DNA of 23,353 nt, taken from a virus. Position numbers and translations under genes: made by a program. Below are positions 1-5,388 of the stretch, piece after piece. The stretch spans positions 1 through 23,353 of IMG/VR virus record IMGVR_UViG_3300032665_000192, one strand, 5' to 3'. The stretch's first letter is position 1. The number at the start of each line of letters is the position of its first letter. The notes under the pieces are model-generated. The model did not search any database. It was not told where the DNA came from and saw nothing but the letters and a program-made list of their open reading frames with translations.

Positions 1-418
1 CAGCTCCCCATCGATTGCATTGCTTGCGCTGGCCATGAGCGTTATCTTCATGGAATCGAAGATGAGGGGCAGATCCAACCGACCGGTAATGGCCACAATC
101 AAACGCGCCCCCAACTTCATAAAATCCTAAATCCAATCCGCAACAAATACAGGGTTTACCCTTATCTCTTTCACGAATGTAAGCATTAAACGCGACTTGG
201 GCTTCACGCTTCCAATCTGACAGGGTTTTGTAGGCTTGTAGGCGCTTTTTGGTTTCAGCACGATCAATCCGTTGCTCTTTGGCTTTTTGCTTTGCTATGG
301 CCTGTTTTGCCAACTCTAAGGAGCATTCCACACCGCAAACTGATTGACCAAGGCGCTCTTGCATAAATCTTTCTTTGCAAAATTTGCAGTTTCGCTCTTT
401 TAGCCTTAGTTTAATCAT
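1..418 (-). CDS. ninG: NinG/Rap recombination protein, 3' end cut by window edge
   Basis: The first 139 residues are present; the C-terminus lies beyond the left edge. NinG (Rap) is a structure-specific nuclease that resolves branched DNA in lambda-type recombination. An N-terminal Cys cluster (CKFCKERF, then CGVEC) is followed by a basic stretch rich in Lys and Gln. Next come a conserved block resembling AFNAYIRERDKGKPCICCG, then the FDCGHYRSVG and APHLRFHEDNAHGQRKQCNRW motifs typical of the family. The start overlaps the end of ninB by 8 bases, so the two are translationally linked, as in the lambda nin region. Family assignment is from remembered motifs and is strong. Confidence 0.93.
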   Translation of the reverse strand, partial: MIKLRLKERNCKFCKERFMQERLGQSVCGVECSLELAKQAIAKQKAKEQRIDRAETKKRLQAYKTLSDWKREAQVAFNAYIRERDKGKPCICCGLDLGFYEVGGAFDCGHYRSVGSAPHLRFHEDNAHGQRKQCNRWGA

Positions 419-800
419 ATGCAATATCCGAAAATTTAACACCGCGCTCAGCACCAAAAGCCATCATAAGCTCAATAAGCTCGGCCATTTCTGATTTTGT
501 CATTTTGCTGGTGCGCTGCCCACAAACTACAAAACCGCCATCAATGCCAGGCACTACCTTTTGACTTTTAAGCGATGCAGAAAAGACATCCTTCCATTCA
601 TCGGATGTAAGTTTATTGCCGTACCAATTGACTTGATCGCTGACCTCGGCAAGCATTGCCCACATTTTTGCATTTTGCTCCAAAGATCGAGTTTTCTTTT
701 TAATCTCGCAAATCATGTCCTCAGATGCCATTTTTATTGCTTGCATGGCATTTTGTTTGACTTGTGGATTAATCAAAAAAAAGGTTTGCTTATCGCTCAT
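411..800 (-). CDS. ninB: NinB recombination protein
   Basis: This is a 129-residue homologue of lambda NinB, a single-strand-DNA-binding recombination factor of the RecFOR-substituting group. Diagnostic stretches are TRSLEQNAKMWAML, QVNWYGNKLTSDEWKDVF, GGFVVCGQRTSKM and AFGAERGVKFSD, which line up in order with lambda NinB as I recall it. The protein ends soon after GVKFSD, so it is about a dozen residues shorter than the lambda form. Its start overlaps the stop of the upstream tiny HTH gene (ATGA) and its end overlaps ninG. The gene order ninB-ninG matches the recombination part of lambdoid nin regions. Confidence 0.94.
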   Translation of the reverse strand: MSDKQTFFLINPQVKQNAMQAIKMASEDMICEIKKKTRSLEQNAKMWAMLAEVSDQVNWYGNKLTSDEWKDVFSASLKSQKVVPGIDGGFVVCGQRTSKMTKSEMAELIELMMAFGAERGVKFSDIAYD

Positions 801-946
801 ACGATGTCGGAAGTCTGAGAAATACCTTTTGCACGAAGGATTTTGCGTACTTTTCGATAAACACGCTTCAAAATGTCAGCGACTGCTTGATGGCTTATTC
901 CTTCAGCTTCGGCAATTTCACGCAATGTCATTGGTTCTTTTGTCAT
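797..946 (-). CDS. 49-aa sigma-70 region-4-like HTH protein
   Basis: A tiny ORF whose stop overlaps the ninB start and whose start overlaps the stop of the next upstream tiny gene (ATGA at both junctions). The product reads MTLREIAEAEGISHQAV, then a helix ILKRVYRKVRKIL. This matches the layout of sigma-70 region 4: L-x-E-I-A-x-x-x-G-I-S, then a basic recognition helix. It has no core-binding domain, so it is probably a DNA-binding regulator, not a full sigma factor. Its position, late in the nin-like operon, is close to where phages keep their late-gene activator. DNA binding is inferred from the motif; the target is unknown. Confidence 0.72.
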   Translation of the reverse strand: MTKEPMTLREIAEAEGISHQAVADILKRVYRKVRKILRAKGISQTSDIV

Positions 947-1101
947 AGTAAATCCTGTAATTCAATTCCACGATTTTTAAGTTCTTGCTTAAATTTTTCA
1001 ATTGCTTGCTTTTCAATAGTAGCTACAGTCTTGTAATTCATAAAAGTTTTTTCTGCCACTTGAACTTGAGTCATTTCATATTGATCTTGTAATTGCCTCA
1101 T
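943..1101 (-). CDS. 52-aa HTH-like protein, second of a tandem pair
   Basis: A short ORF between two overlapping neighbours (ATGA at both ends). It contains MTQVQVAEKTF, a turn (MNYKTVATIE) and KQAIEKFKQELKNRGI. This has the shape of the sigma-70 region-4 consensus (T-x-x-x-V/I-A-x-x-x-x-x-S/N-x-x-T-V-x-x-I-E-x-x-A-x-x-K), but it is weaker than in the downstream gene. It lies directly before the 49-aa HTH gene, giving two small DNA-binding candidates in a row. Overlapping stops and starts and a sensible composition support translation. Function is not established; it may be a paralogue or partner of its neighbour. Confidence 0.62.
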   Translation of the reverse strand: MRQLQDQYEMTQVQVAEKTFMNYKTVATIEKQAIEKFKQELKNRGIELQDLL

Positions 1102-1280
1102 TTCTCATTAGCCTTTCTTAGTAAAGCCTTAAATGGAATATGCCCTGCAAATATTTTTGATGGACATTCTTTGTGAAGTGCAAGCCATATTTCAAATGTC
1201 TGTCTTGATGATATTTTGTTTTCATCGTAAAAATCGATGCTAAATTCCGCACCGCATCGGCATTTTGAAGTTATATTCAT
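1098..1280 (-). CDS. 60-aa hypothetical protein with CxC motif
   Basis: I do not recognise this gene. The product starts MNITSKCRCGAEFSIDF and has one further Cys (HKECPSK). The CxC pair near the N-terminus suggests a small metal-binding (zinc ribbon-like) fold, although only three Cys are present plus possible His ligands. The stop overlaps the start of the downstream 52-aa HTH gene by four bases, which supports it as a member of the operon. A helper or regulatory DNA-binding role would fit the neighbourhood, but nothing proves it. Confidence 0.6.
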   Translation of the reverse strand: MNITSKCRCGAEFSIDFYDENKISSRQTFEIWLALHKECPSKIFAGHIPFKALLRKANEK

Positions 1281-1292
1281 TTTTTATTTTTG

Positions 1293-1397
1293 TTAATCAA
1301 ACGGATTTAAATAATCAACACAGTCTAAACAAGACCAAAAAACATATATCACACCAATAATTGACAAAAAAACCAAAAAATAAAATAAATAAGTCAT
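1293..1397 (-). CDS. 34-aa single-span membrane peptide
   Basis: A short hydrophobic ORF beginning MTYLFYFLVFLSIIGVIYVF, forming one membrane helix, and ending in a short polar tail with two Cys (SCLDCVDYLNPFD). I chose the start at 1397 because GAGG lies at a good distance upstream, in the last codons of the preceding gene; a start five codons further up is possible. It sits in the leftward operon between a 126-aa unknown protein and the CxC protein. Function unknown. Confidence 0.5.
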   Translation of the reverse strand: MTYLFYFLVFLSIIGVIYVFWSCLDCVDYLNPFD

Positions 1398-1401
1398 TTT
1401 T

Positions 1402-1782
1402 TTATTCCTCATCTTTGAGCAAAAACTTTGCAATTCGATTGCATATCCATGAATCATCGCCATAGCAATACTCTCTGCAAGGACAGGGTTGAAATTCTTC
1501 ATTTTCCAAATTACAAGGTTCTGTCATGGTTTTTTCAATATAAAGCCCTGACTTGACCGCTAAGTCTTGCAGCTCTCCACCGTCCCAATCACTAACGCAT
1601 TCATCTCCATGAACCAATATTGGTTTTACAAATTTCTTTAGTTTTTGATTTTCTTCTTCCAACCTTGCAATTCTTTCTATTGCTTGTTGGACGGTTTTAT
1701 AAAACTGGTGTCGAGACAATTTATCATTCATAGCCATTTCATATGGCATATTTAAAATTCCATAAAACATAACATCACTCAT
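1402..1782 (-). CDS. Conserved phage hypothetical protein, Cys-rich tail
   Basis: A 126-residue product. The start at 1782 is preferred over the ATG at 1788 because a GGGG Shine-Dalgarno run lies six bases away and because it overlaps the upstream stop as ATGA. The N-terminal part (MPYEMAMNDKLSRHQFYKTVQQAIERIARLEEENQKL) is helical and ends in a short coiled coil. The C-terminal part has a Cys cluster in EPCNLENEEFQPCPCREYCYGDD followed by C-x-R-I-A-K. I recall similar two-part proteins from many proteobacterial phages, all of unknown function. The Cys cluster may bind metal. Confidence 0.75.
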   Translation of the reverse strand: MSDVMFYGILNMPYEMAMNDKLSRHQFYKTVQQAIERIARLEEENQKLKKFVKPILVHGDECVSDWDGGELQDLAVKSGLYIEKTMTEPCNLENEEFQPCPCREYCYGDDSWICNRIAKFLLKDEE

Positions 1783-1970
1783 TCCCATCCCCTTTCATAA
1801 AAGCTAATATTTGATCCCGACTCGGTGCATTCTTGAACCTTGCTATTGATGCAAGCATGATCTCTTGTTTTTTCCGGCTTGGCCTCGCGCTTTTTACTAA
1901 TCTCACACAACAAATAAGGCATGACATATTGAAAATTCCCGATGAACCAAGACATCGTGACGATTCGCAT
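1779..1970 (-). CDS. Uncertain 63-aa ORF; two overlapping frames compete
   Basis: Between the DUF6378 gene and the 126-aa gene, two minus-strand frames are open across the same DNA. This one (MSWFIGNFQYVMPYLLCEISKKREAKPEK...) stops with an ATGA overlap onto the next gene and has the more ordinary codons. The competing frame (start 1975, stop 1775, 66 aa) begins with a TAATG overlap with the upstream stop and ends in a plausible stretch, IARFKNAPSRDQILAFMKGDG. Either could be the gene, or the locus may once have been one gene with a frameshift. I list the better-coded frame but cannot decide. Product unknown. Confidence 0.42.
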   Translation of the reverse strand: MRIVTMSWFIGNFQYVMPYLLCEISKKREAKPEKTRDHACINSKVQECTESGSNISFYERGWE

Positions 1971-1974
1971 TGCA

Positions 1975-2235
1975 TTAATCTTCTTTCAATCGATTAGCAA
2001 CCAAAGTGGCATATCCAGCAATATCATGCCAATGATCGTGAATATCAGGATTTCCATTAAGGATTCGCGCAACTTTGTGCATGATCATCTCGAGCGCTTC
2101 TTTTTGATCTAATTGAAGATGCAACCAATTACTGTTTTGTTTTAATTGAAATTTTAAGTTTTGTGAAATATTTGCATGATTGACAAATTCTCCATGAGTT
2201 TTTTGACGCTCATTTAATGTTTTATTGATATCCAT
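1975..2235 (-). CDS. DUF6378 (MazG-like) domain protein
   Basis: An 86-residue protein. Its C-terminal half (EALEMIMHKVARILNGNPDIHDHWHDIAGYATLVANRL) carries the helical pattern I associate with the phage DUF6378 family: M-x-H-K-x-A-R-I-L-N-G-x-P, then D-H-W-x-D-I-A-G-Y. Related helical folds occur in MazG-type nucleotide pyrophosphohydrolases, but the catalytic E-rich MazG motif is not clear here, so an enzyme role is unproven. The N-terminus has the common leader NERQKTHGEFVNHA. It lies in the leftward early operon, downstream of the 50-aa gene. Confidence 0.8.
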   Translation of the reverse strand: MDINKTLNERQKTHGEFVNHANISQNLKFQLKQNSNWLHLQLDQKEALEMIMHKVARILNGNPDIHDHWHDIAGYATLVANRLKED

Positions 2236-2250
2236 GATTTGTCCTGATTT

Positions 2251-2403
2251 TTAAAATAATGCATCTTCAAATTGAAATACTGGTTTATTGATCTTTTTTG
2301 CAACAATTTTCCATTCAGGCCTAAGTGAAACCAAATAACGCGCTTCAGTTTTGCTTTTTACCTGACGAATCATGCCCAGCTCATCATAAATGTAATAAAT
2401 CAT
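2251..2403 (-). CDS. 50-aa conserved phage hypothetical protein
   Basis: A small ORF whose ATG overlaps the stop of the lambda-P-like gene (ATGA). The product reads MIYYIYDELGMIRQVKSKTEA, then R-Y-L-V-S-x-R-P-E-W, and ends in an acidic-hydrophobic tail (FEDALF). The pattern of a short beta strand pair followed by a helix and a Trp is familiar from small phage proteins next to replication genes, but I know of no defined role. Placement and overlap give reasonable support for translation. Confidence 0.68.
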   Translation of the reverse strand: MIYYIYDELGMIRQVKSKTEARYLVSLRPEWKIVAKKINKPVFQFEDALF

Positions 2404-2792
2404 CGGCCAAATCCCCTGGTGAATTCTTTTAATTTTGCAAGAGCTTCTTCTTTTGCTTTTATTCCTGCTTGAATCTCTGCCTGTGTTTTTTGTTGAGTCA
2501 ATGTTCTTTCAGGTTTAACTGGAATACGTCCGGCTTGCCTGCATAGATCTCTAAACGCAATAGCCGAAGGCACAAACGATTTATCCATCGATTTAAGGGC
2601 AAAGTCCAAAGTAGGTTTGTAAGTCGCGTAAACCCCCAGCATTTCCTTCCAGGTTGCCCTTACAAGACTTAAATCAACTCCATCCCAATGTCTTGTAAAA
2701 GCCCCGCCATAAATTGCGCCCATTTTGCCAAAAATGTAATCAAGGCCATTGTCGGCAGTTGTGAAATCACTCTCCAAGTAATCCAACATCAT
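2400..2792 (-). CDS. Lambda P-like replication protein (putative helicase loader)
   Basis: About 130 residues. Two adjacent ATGs (2792 and 2789) follow a strong GGAGGAGG at 2795-2802; an ATG at 2804 would lie upstream of this site, so I reject it. The central region (FGKMGAIYGGAFTRHW, a Trp at WKEML, then KSMDKSFVPSAIAFRDLCRQA) has the layout of phage P-type proteins: a conserved helix with W, then a run resembling W/F-P-P-S-x-x-F-R-x-L-C. Such proteins load host DnaB helicase at the phage origin. The C-terminus is a basic helix. It lies directly downstream of the YdaU-like gene and overlaps it by 26 bases, as O and P adjoin in lambda. Assignment is by motif and position. Confidence 0.72.
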   Translation of the reverse strand: MMLDYLESDFTTADNGLDYIFGKMGAIYGGAFTRHWDGVDLSLVRATWKEMLGVYATYKPTLDFALKSMDKSFVPSAIAFRDLCRQAGRIPVKPERTLTQQKTQAEIQAGIKAKEEALAKLKEFTRGFGR

Positions 2793-3465
2793 TTCCTCCT
2801 CCAATTAAACCTCTGGTCAAGCCTTTCAAAACTGTTGAATTACGATTTTCTGCTGGTACTGTTACTTTTACCCATTCAGCTTTAAATCCTCTCCAACCCC
2901 TAGCAGCGCATTCAGCCAATGCTTGCTCCAAAGTCCATCCAGCTTTTTGAGCTTCTTTTGCAATTGATTTCAATACATTTTCAGAAATAACTGCGCGCGC
3001 TTTTTTTCTTTGAGCAACAAAATCATTCCAAATTTCAATTGATACCCCTTCAGGGGCTTGTATTGTTTTTATATGGTTCTTGGTTATTGGTTCTTGGTTA
3101 TTGGTTACGTTCTGATCCGGTTCTGATTTCAGTTCTGATTTCAGAGCAGATTTCTTTTCTGATTTGATTCTGTTTGCGTTGCGAGCTGAGTCTGCTTTCA
3201 CGCGATACTTGGCAATTTCATCATCACATCGCTTGGAAACCCATAAATCGTCAATTTTTTCAAAAAACATTTCCAAAATGTATTGCACGTCAGAGCTGAA
3301 ATCAGACATTCCAATTCTTCTAGCAATAAAAGATGGCTCGCCTTTTAATGGGCATTCATCTAAGTAATATTGATCAATTAGCCTGCGATAAGCCAAATCT
3401 TCCATAAAACTAAGATGCCTAGTATGAGCTGCATAATCCCCAATATGAAACGGGTAAAAGTTCAT
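2767..3465 (-). CDS. YdaU/DUF1376 family replication initiation protein
   Basis: A 232-residue protein with an N-terminal DUF1376 domain (residues 1-95). This begins MNFYPFHIGDYAAHTRHLSF and includes M-E-D-L-A-Y-R-R-L-I-D-x-Y-Y. A low-complexity linker follows (residues 98-137, repeats of LKSE and N-Q-E-P). The C-terminal block (EIWNDFVAQRKKA to WRGFKAEW, residues 144-198) is typical of phage replication proteins of this kind. It takes the place of lambda O directly after the Cro-like gene, with one base between stop and start. The linker is encoded by tandem DNA repeats, discussed separately as a possible origin. DNA binding at the origin is inferred from position. Confidence 0.85.
   Translation of the reverse strand: MNFYPFHIGDYAAHTRHLSFMEDLAYRRLIDQYYLDECPLKGEPSFIARRIGMSDFSSDVQYILEMFFEKIDDLWVSKRCDDEIAKYRVKADSARNANRIKSEKKSALKSELKSEPDQNVTNNQEPITKNHIKTIQAPEGVSIEIWNDFVAQRKKARAVISENVLKSIAKEAQKAGWTLEQALAECAARGWRGFKAEWVKVTVPAENRNSTVLKGLTRGLIGGGNDVGLLGE
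3075..3102 (-). repeat. Two tandem 14-bp units inside the YdaU-like gene
   Basis: GGTTCTTGGTTATT (plus-strand reading) occurs twice head to tail, followed by GGTTA as the start of a third copy. The unit is not a multiple of three, so the coding strand reads the copies in different frames (NNQEP, then TKNH). Gain or loss of one unit would shift the frame of the replication gene. Confidence 0.85.
3109..3167. repeat. Five imperfect 12-bp iterons, candidate replication origin
   Basis: On the plus strand the units are GTTCTGATCCG, GTTCTGATTTCA twice, GAGCAGATTTCT and TTTCTGATTTGA, spaced about 12 bases apart. They lie in the middle of the YdaU-like gene next to the 14-bp repeats and an AT-rich stretch (3061-3074). 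In lambda the origin consists of iterons inside gene O beside AT-rich DNA, so the analogy is close. The repeat is seen directly; the origin role is inferred. Confidence 0.5.
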
Positions 3466-3466
3466 T

Positions 3467-3667
3467 TCAGTCCTCTTTGAATAGGTCTGGTCGCAAAATT
3501 TCTTTAGTTAATCTGCCTTCCGAAAGTTCCCTTAATTTAGCTAAATGTTTAATTGGAATATGACCGCGATCTGCCCAGTTGTAGATTGCAGTTGCACGAA
3601 TGCCTAAAATTTTGGCAAGTCGCGTTAATGTGCCGAATTCGGCTTTTAAAAGCTCAAGTTGATGCAT
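3467..3667 (-). CDS. Cro/YdaS-like helix-turn-helix regulator
   Basis: A 66-residue protein starting MHQLELLKAEFGTLTRLAKI. The start at 3667 follows a perfect AGGAGG at 3671-3676; an upstream ATG at 3697 lies before this site and is less likely. Residues 13-33 (TLTRLAKILGIRATAIYNWAD) form a helix-turn-helix, followed by RGHIPIKHLAKL and the ending GRLTKEILRPDLF, which I associate with YdaS/Cro-type repressors. It is the first gene of the leftward early operon, the cro position of lambda-like phages. It probably binds operator sites in the 3668-3834 control region. The opposing repressor gene is not present beside it. Confidence 0.85.
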   Translation of the reverse strand: MHQLELLKAEFGTLTRLAKILGIRATAIYNWADRGHIPIKHLAKLRELSEGRLTKEILRPDLFKED

Positions 3668-3685
3668 AAATCCTCCTTTTTCAAA

Positions 3686-3702
3686 ACTATACCACAATAA
3701 AA
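3686..3702 (-). promoter_or_regulatory. Leftward promoter core candidate (cro side)
   Basis: Read on the minus strand, TTTTATTGTGGTATAGT ends in a TATAGT -10 hexamer about ten bases upstream of the cro AGGAGG site. A -35 is only weakly visible. The 17-mer matches the rightward promoter core at 15 of 17 positions, which points to a shared regulator site. Confidence 0.5.
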
Positions 3703-3756
3703 TGATATTTTAAGAATATAAACTAGGGAAAGCACCTATAAAATAATTACATAAAA

Positions 3757-3792
3757 GTGTTGCTAAGTGGTTTTATTGGTGTATAGTAACAC
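3757..3792. promoter_or_regulatory. Operator-like inverted repeat over the rightward promoter
   Basis: The arms GTGTTGCTA (3757-3765) and TAGTAACAC (3784-3792) are inverted repeats with one mismatch and 18 bases between. They cover the -35 and -10 boxes respectively, as expected for a repressor operator that blocks RNA polymerase. The Cro-like protein at 3467-3667 is the obvious candidate ligand, by inference. Confidence 0.55.
3760..3787 (+). promoter_or_regulatory. Rightward early promoter (pL-equivalent)
   Basis: TTGCTA (-35, 3760-3765) and TATAGT (-10, 3782-3787) are separated by 16 bases. It lies about 47 bases upstream of the first rightward gene and would drive the recombination operon. 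Confidence 0.62.
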
Positions 3793-3834
3793 CCATGCAG
3801 TAAATTTTTTAAACAAGTGATGAAGGAGAAAGTG

Positions 3835-3915
3835 ATGAAAAAAGCAATTTTTGAATGGATCGGGGTAATCATTCTTGGAATCATCTTGGGCGCGATGTTC
3901 GCTTGGGGGTTTTAA
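3835..3915 (+). CDS. 26-aa single-span membrane peptide
   Basis: The first ORF of the rightward early operon. A good Shine-Dalgarno (AAGGAGAAAGTG) stands just before the ATG at 3835. The peptide has a short charged head (MKKAIFEW), then a hydrophobic helix with Gly spacing (IGVIILGIILGAMFAW), and ends at TAA three bases before the next ATG. Its position recalls small early membrane proteins of lambda-like phages (such as kil or cIII neighbours), but I see no sequence match. It probably sits in the inner membrane. Function unknown. Confidence 0.62.
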   Translation: MKKAIFEWIGVIILGIILGAMFAWGF

Positions 3916-3917
3916 TT

Positions 3918-4205
3918 ATGATAATGAGCCGACACGATGCCTACTACGAGCCTGAAGACTACGATGATCGCACAGACGAGATCGAGGAACGCACCTGGCA
4001 ATTAATGAAAAAAGAATACAACCCAAAAACTTCTATAGCAATTGCAGAAGCGCTGAGTGAATTAGAGGTTGATACCGCGCAATCCCTTCAAGACGCGATC
4101 GATACCGGTGATTATGAGCAAATTGGCAGAAAAATCATGGCCATTTCTTTTGATTACCAAGAATCACTAGCCAAGCAAGTTGCTGAGTTTGAAATTAACG
4201 ATTAA
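3918..4205 (+). CDS. Acidic conserved phage hypothetical protein
   Basis: A 95-residue product. The ATG at 3918 follows a GGGGG run eight bases away; a second ATG lies two codons on (MSRHDAYYEPED). The longer open frame back to 3855 overlaps the membrane peptide and has no ribosome site, so I reject it. The N-terminus is strongly acidic (YYEPEDYDDRTDEIEER) and the rest is predicted helical. I recall similar MSRHDAYYEP proteins beside phage recombinase genes, without a known role. It may be a partner of the ERF protein, judged from position only. Confidence 0.75.
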   Translation: MIMSRHDAYYEPEDYDDRTDEIEERTWQLMKKEYNPKTSIAIAEALSELEVDTAQSLQDAIDTGDYEQIGRKIMAISFDYQESLAKQVAEFEIND

Positions 4206-4213
4206 GGAAACCC

Positions 4214-4867
4214 ATGAAAGTCTATCAAGCAATTAATGCAGTTCAAGCCGAATTAGCAAAAGTCGGTATCACCAAAAGCCGAACCAACCAACAAGGCGCA
4301 TCTTACAAATTTAGGGGGATTGACGATGTTTTCAACACAGTCAGCCCTTTAATGGCCGAGCATGGCCTTTGTATCCTTCCAAGGGTTTTGACAAGGGAAT
4401 GCGTAGAACGTCAAACCAAAGCGGGGGGAGCAATTTTCTATGTTACGGTTGAAGTAGAGTTTGATTTCGTATCGGCAGAGGATGGCTCAAAACACACCGT
4501 CAAGACCTTTGGTGAAGCGATGGACACATCGGACAAAGCAACCAACAAGGCAATGTCAGCAGCCTACAAATACGCAGCATTGCAGGCTTTTGCGATTCCG
4601 ACCGAGGGTGACAATGACGCAGACTTGCATACCCATGAAGTCGCTCCAAAAGCTAAACCAGCAACGGTTCAAAAAACCCCATTGTCAGAAAATCAAGTTT
4701 CAGACTTTGTGATTTCAATAATGGATAGCGACACGCTCGATGCTTTAAAGATTAATCACGCAACCGCTTATAAGTTAGCTTTTGCACAAAATGATACTTC
4801 CGCGATCAAGAAGATTGATAGCGCAAAGGACATTCGCAAAGGCGAATTGATGGCCACTCAAGCATAA
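4214..4867 (+). CDS. erf: ERF family single-strand annealing recombinase
   Basis: A 217-residue member of the ERF family (P22 Erf type). These are ring-forming proteins that anneal single-stranded DNA in phage recombination and genome circularisation. The conserved domain includes YKFRGIDDVFNTVSPLMAEHG (residues 31-51) and FGEAMDTSDKATNKAMSAAYKYAAL (residues 99-123), ending in FAIPT before an acidic switch (EGDNDAD). The remainder is a variable C-terminal tail, as in other members. The gene starts after TAAGGAAACCC, where the upstream stop codon forms part of the ribosome site. Gp157-like and SSB-like genes follow, completing a recombination set. Confidence 0.94.
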   Translation: MKVYQAINAVQAELAKVGITKSRTNQQGASYKFRGIDDVFNTVSPLMAEHGLCILPRVLTRECVERQTKAGGAIFYVTVEVEFDFVSAEDGSKHTVKTFGEAMDTSDKATNKAMSAAYKYAALQAFAIPTEGDNDADLHTHEVAPKAKPATVQKTPLSENQVSDFVISIMDSDTLDALKINHATAYKLAFAQNDTSAIKKIDSAKDIRKGELMATQA

Positions 4868-4876
4868 GGAATCAAA

Positions 4877-5380
4877 ATGACCGATTTAACCCTTTATACA
4901 ATCGCTGACCAATATTTGCAAGATATTCAAAAGTTGCAAGATATGGATTTGGACGAGCAAACCTTTGCTGATACTTTGGAAAGCCTATCCGGTGATTTAG
5001 AAGTCAAAGCAACCAACGTGGCTATGTTTGTTCGCAACCTAGAGGCAAGCGCAGAATCCATCAAAGCAGCAGAAAAACAGATGGCAGAGCGCAGAAAAGC
5101 CATCGAAGCCAAAGCCGAACGAATTAGGAATTATCTTAAAGACAACATGGCTCGGACAGGAATTACTAAGATTGATTGCCCATACTTTGCGCTTAGTTTG
5201 CGCAATAGCCCACCAGCAGTTGAAGTAATCAATGCCGATGAGATTCCAGCGCAATACTTTGATATTCCTGAACCCCCAGCTCCAGTTTTAAACAAAAATC
5301 GCTTAAAAGATGACCTTAAAAATGGGGTTATTGTTGAAGGCGCTCGATTAACCCAAGGCAGTTATCTTCAAATCAAATAA
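4877..5380 (+). CDS. Siphovirus Gp157-like protein
   Basis: A 167-residue protein. Residues 1-95 form a long helical, coiled-coil-prone region (LQDIQKLQDMDLDEQTFADTL, then repeated A-E-K-Q-M-A-E-R-R-K). A compact C-terminal part follows, with IDCPYFALSLRNSPPAVEV, the run EIPAQYFDIPEPPAPVLNK, and the end GARLTQGSYLQIK. This two-part pattern is the Gp157 family (PF05565), first named from Streptococcus thermophilus phages and linked to recombination gene clusters. Its molecular role is not settled. Here it sits between the ERF protein and an SSB-like protein, supporting a role in DNA recombination. Confidence 0.9.
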   Translation: MTDLTLYTIADQYLQDIQKLQDMDLDEQTFADTLESLSGDLEVKATNVAMFVRNLEASAESIKAAEKQMAERRKAIEAKAERIRNYLKDNMARTGITKIDCPYFALSLRNSPPAVEVINADEIPAQYFDIPEPPAPVLNKNRLKDDLKNGVIVEGARLTQGSYLQIK

Positions 5381-5388
5381 GGACAATC

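Noticed and set aside
561-948. Plus-strand ORFs opposite ninB and the small HTH gene
   Set aside because: They lie antisense to a recognised NinB and to the leftward operon, with no promoter or ribosome site.
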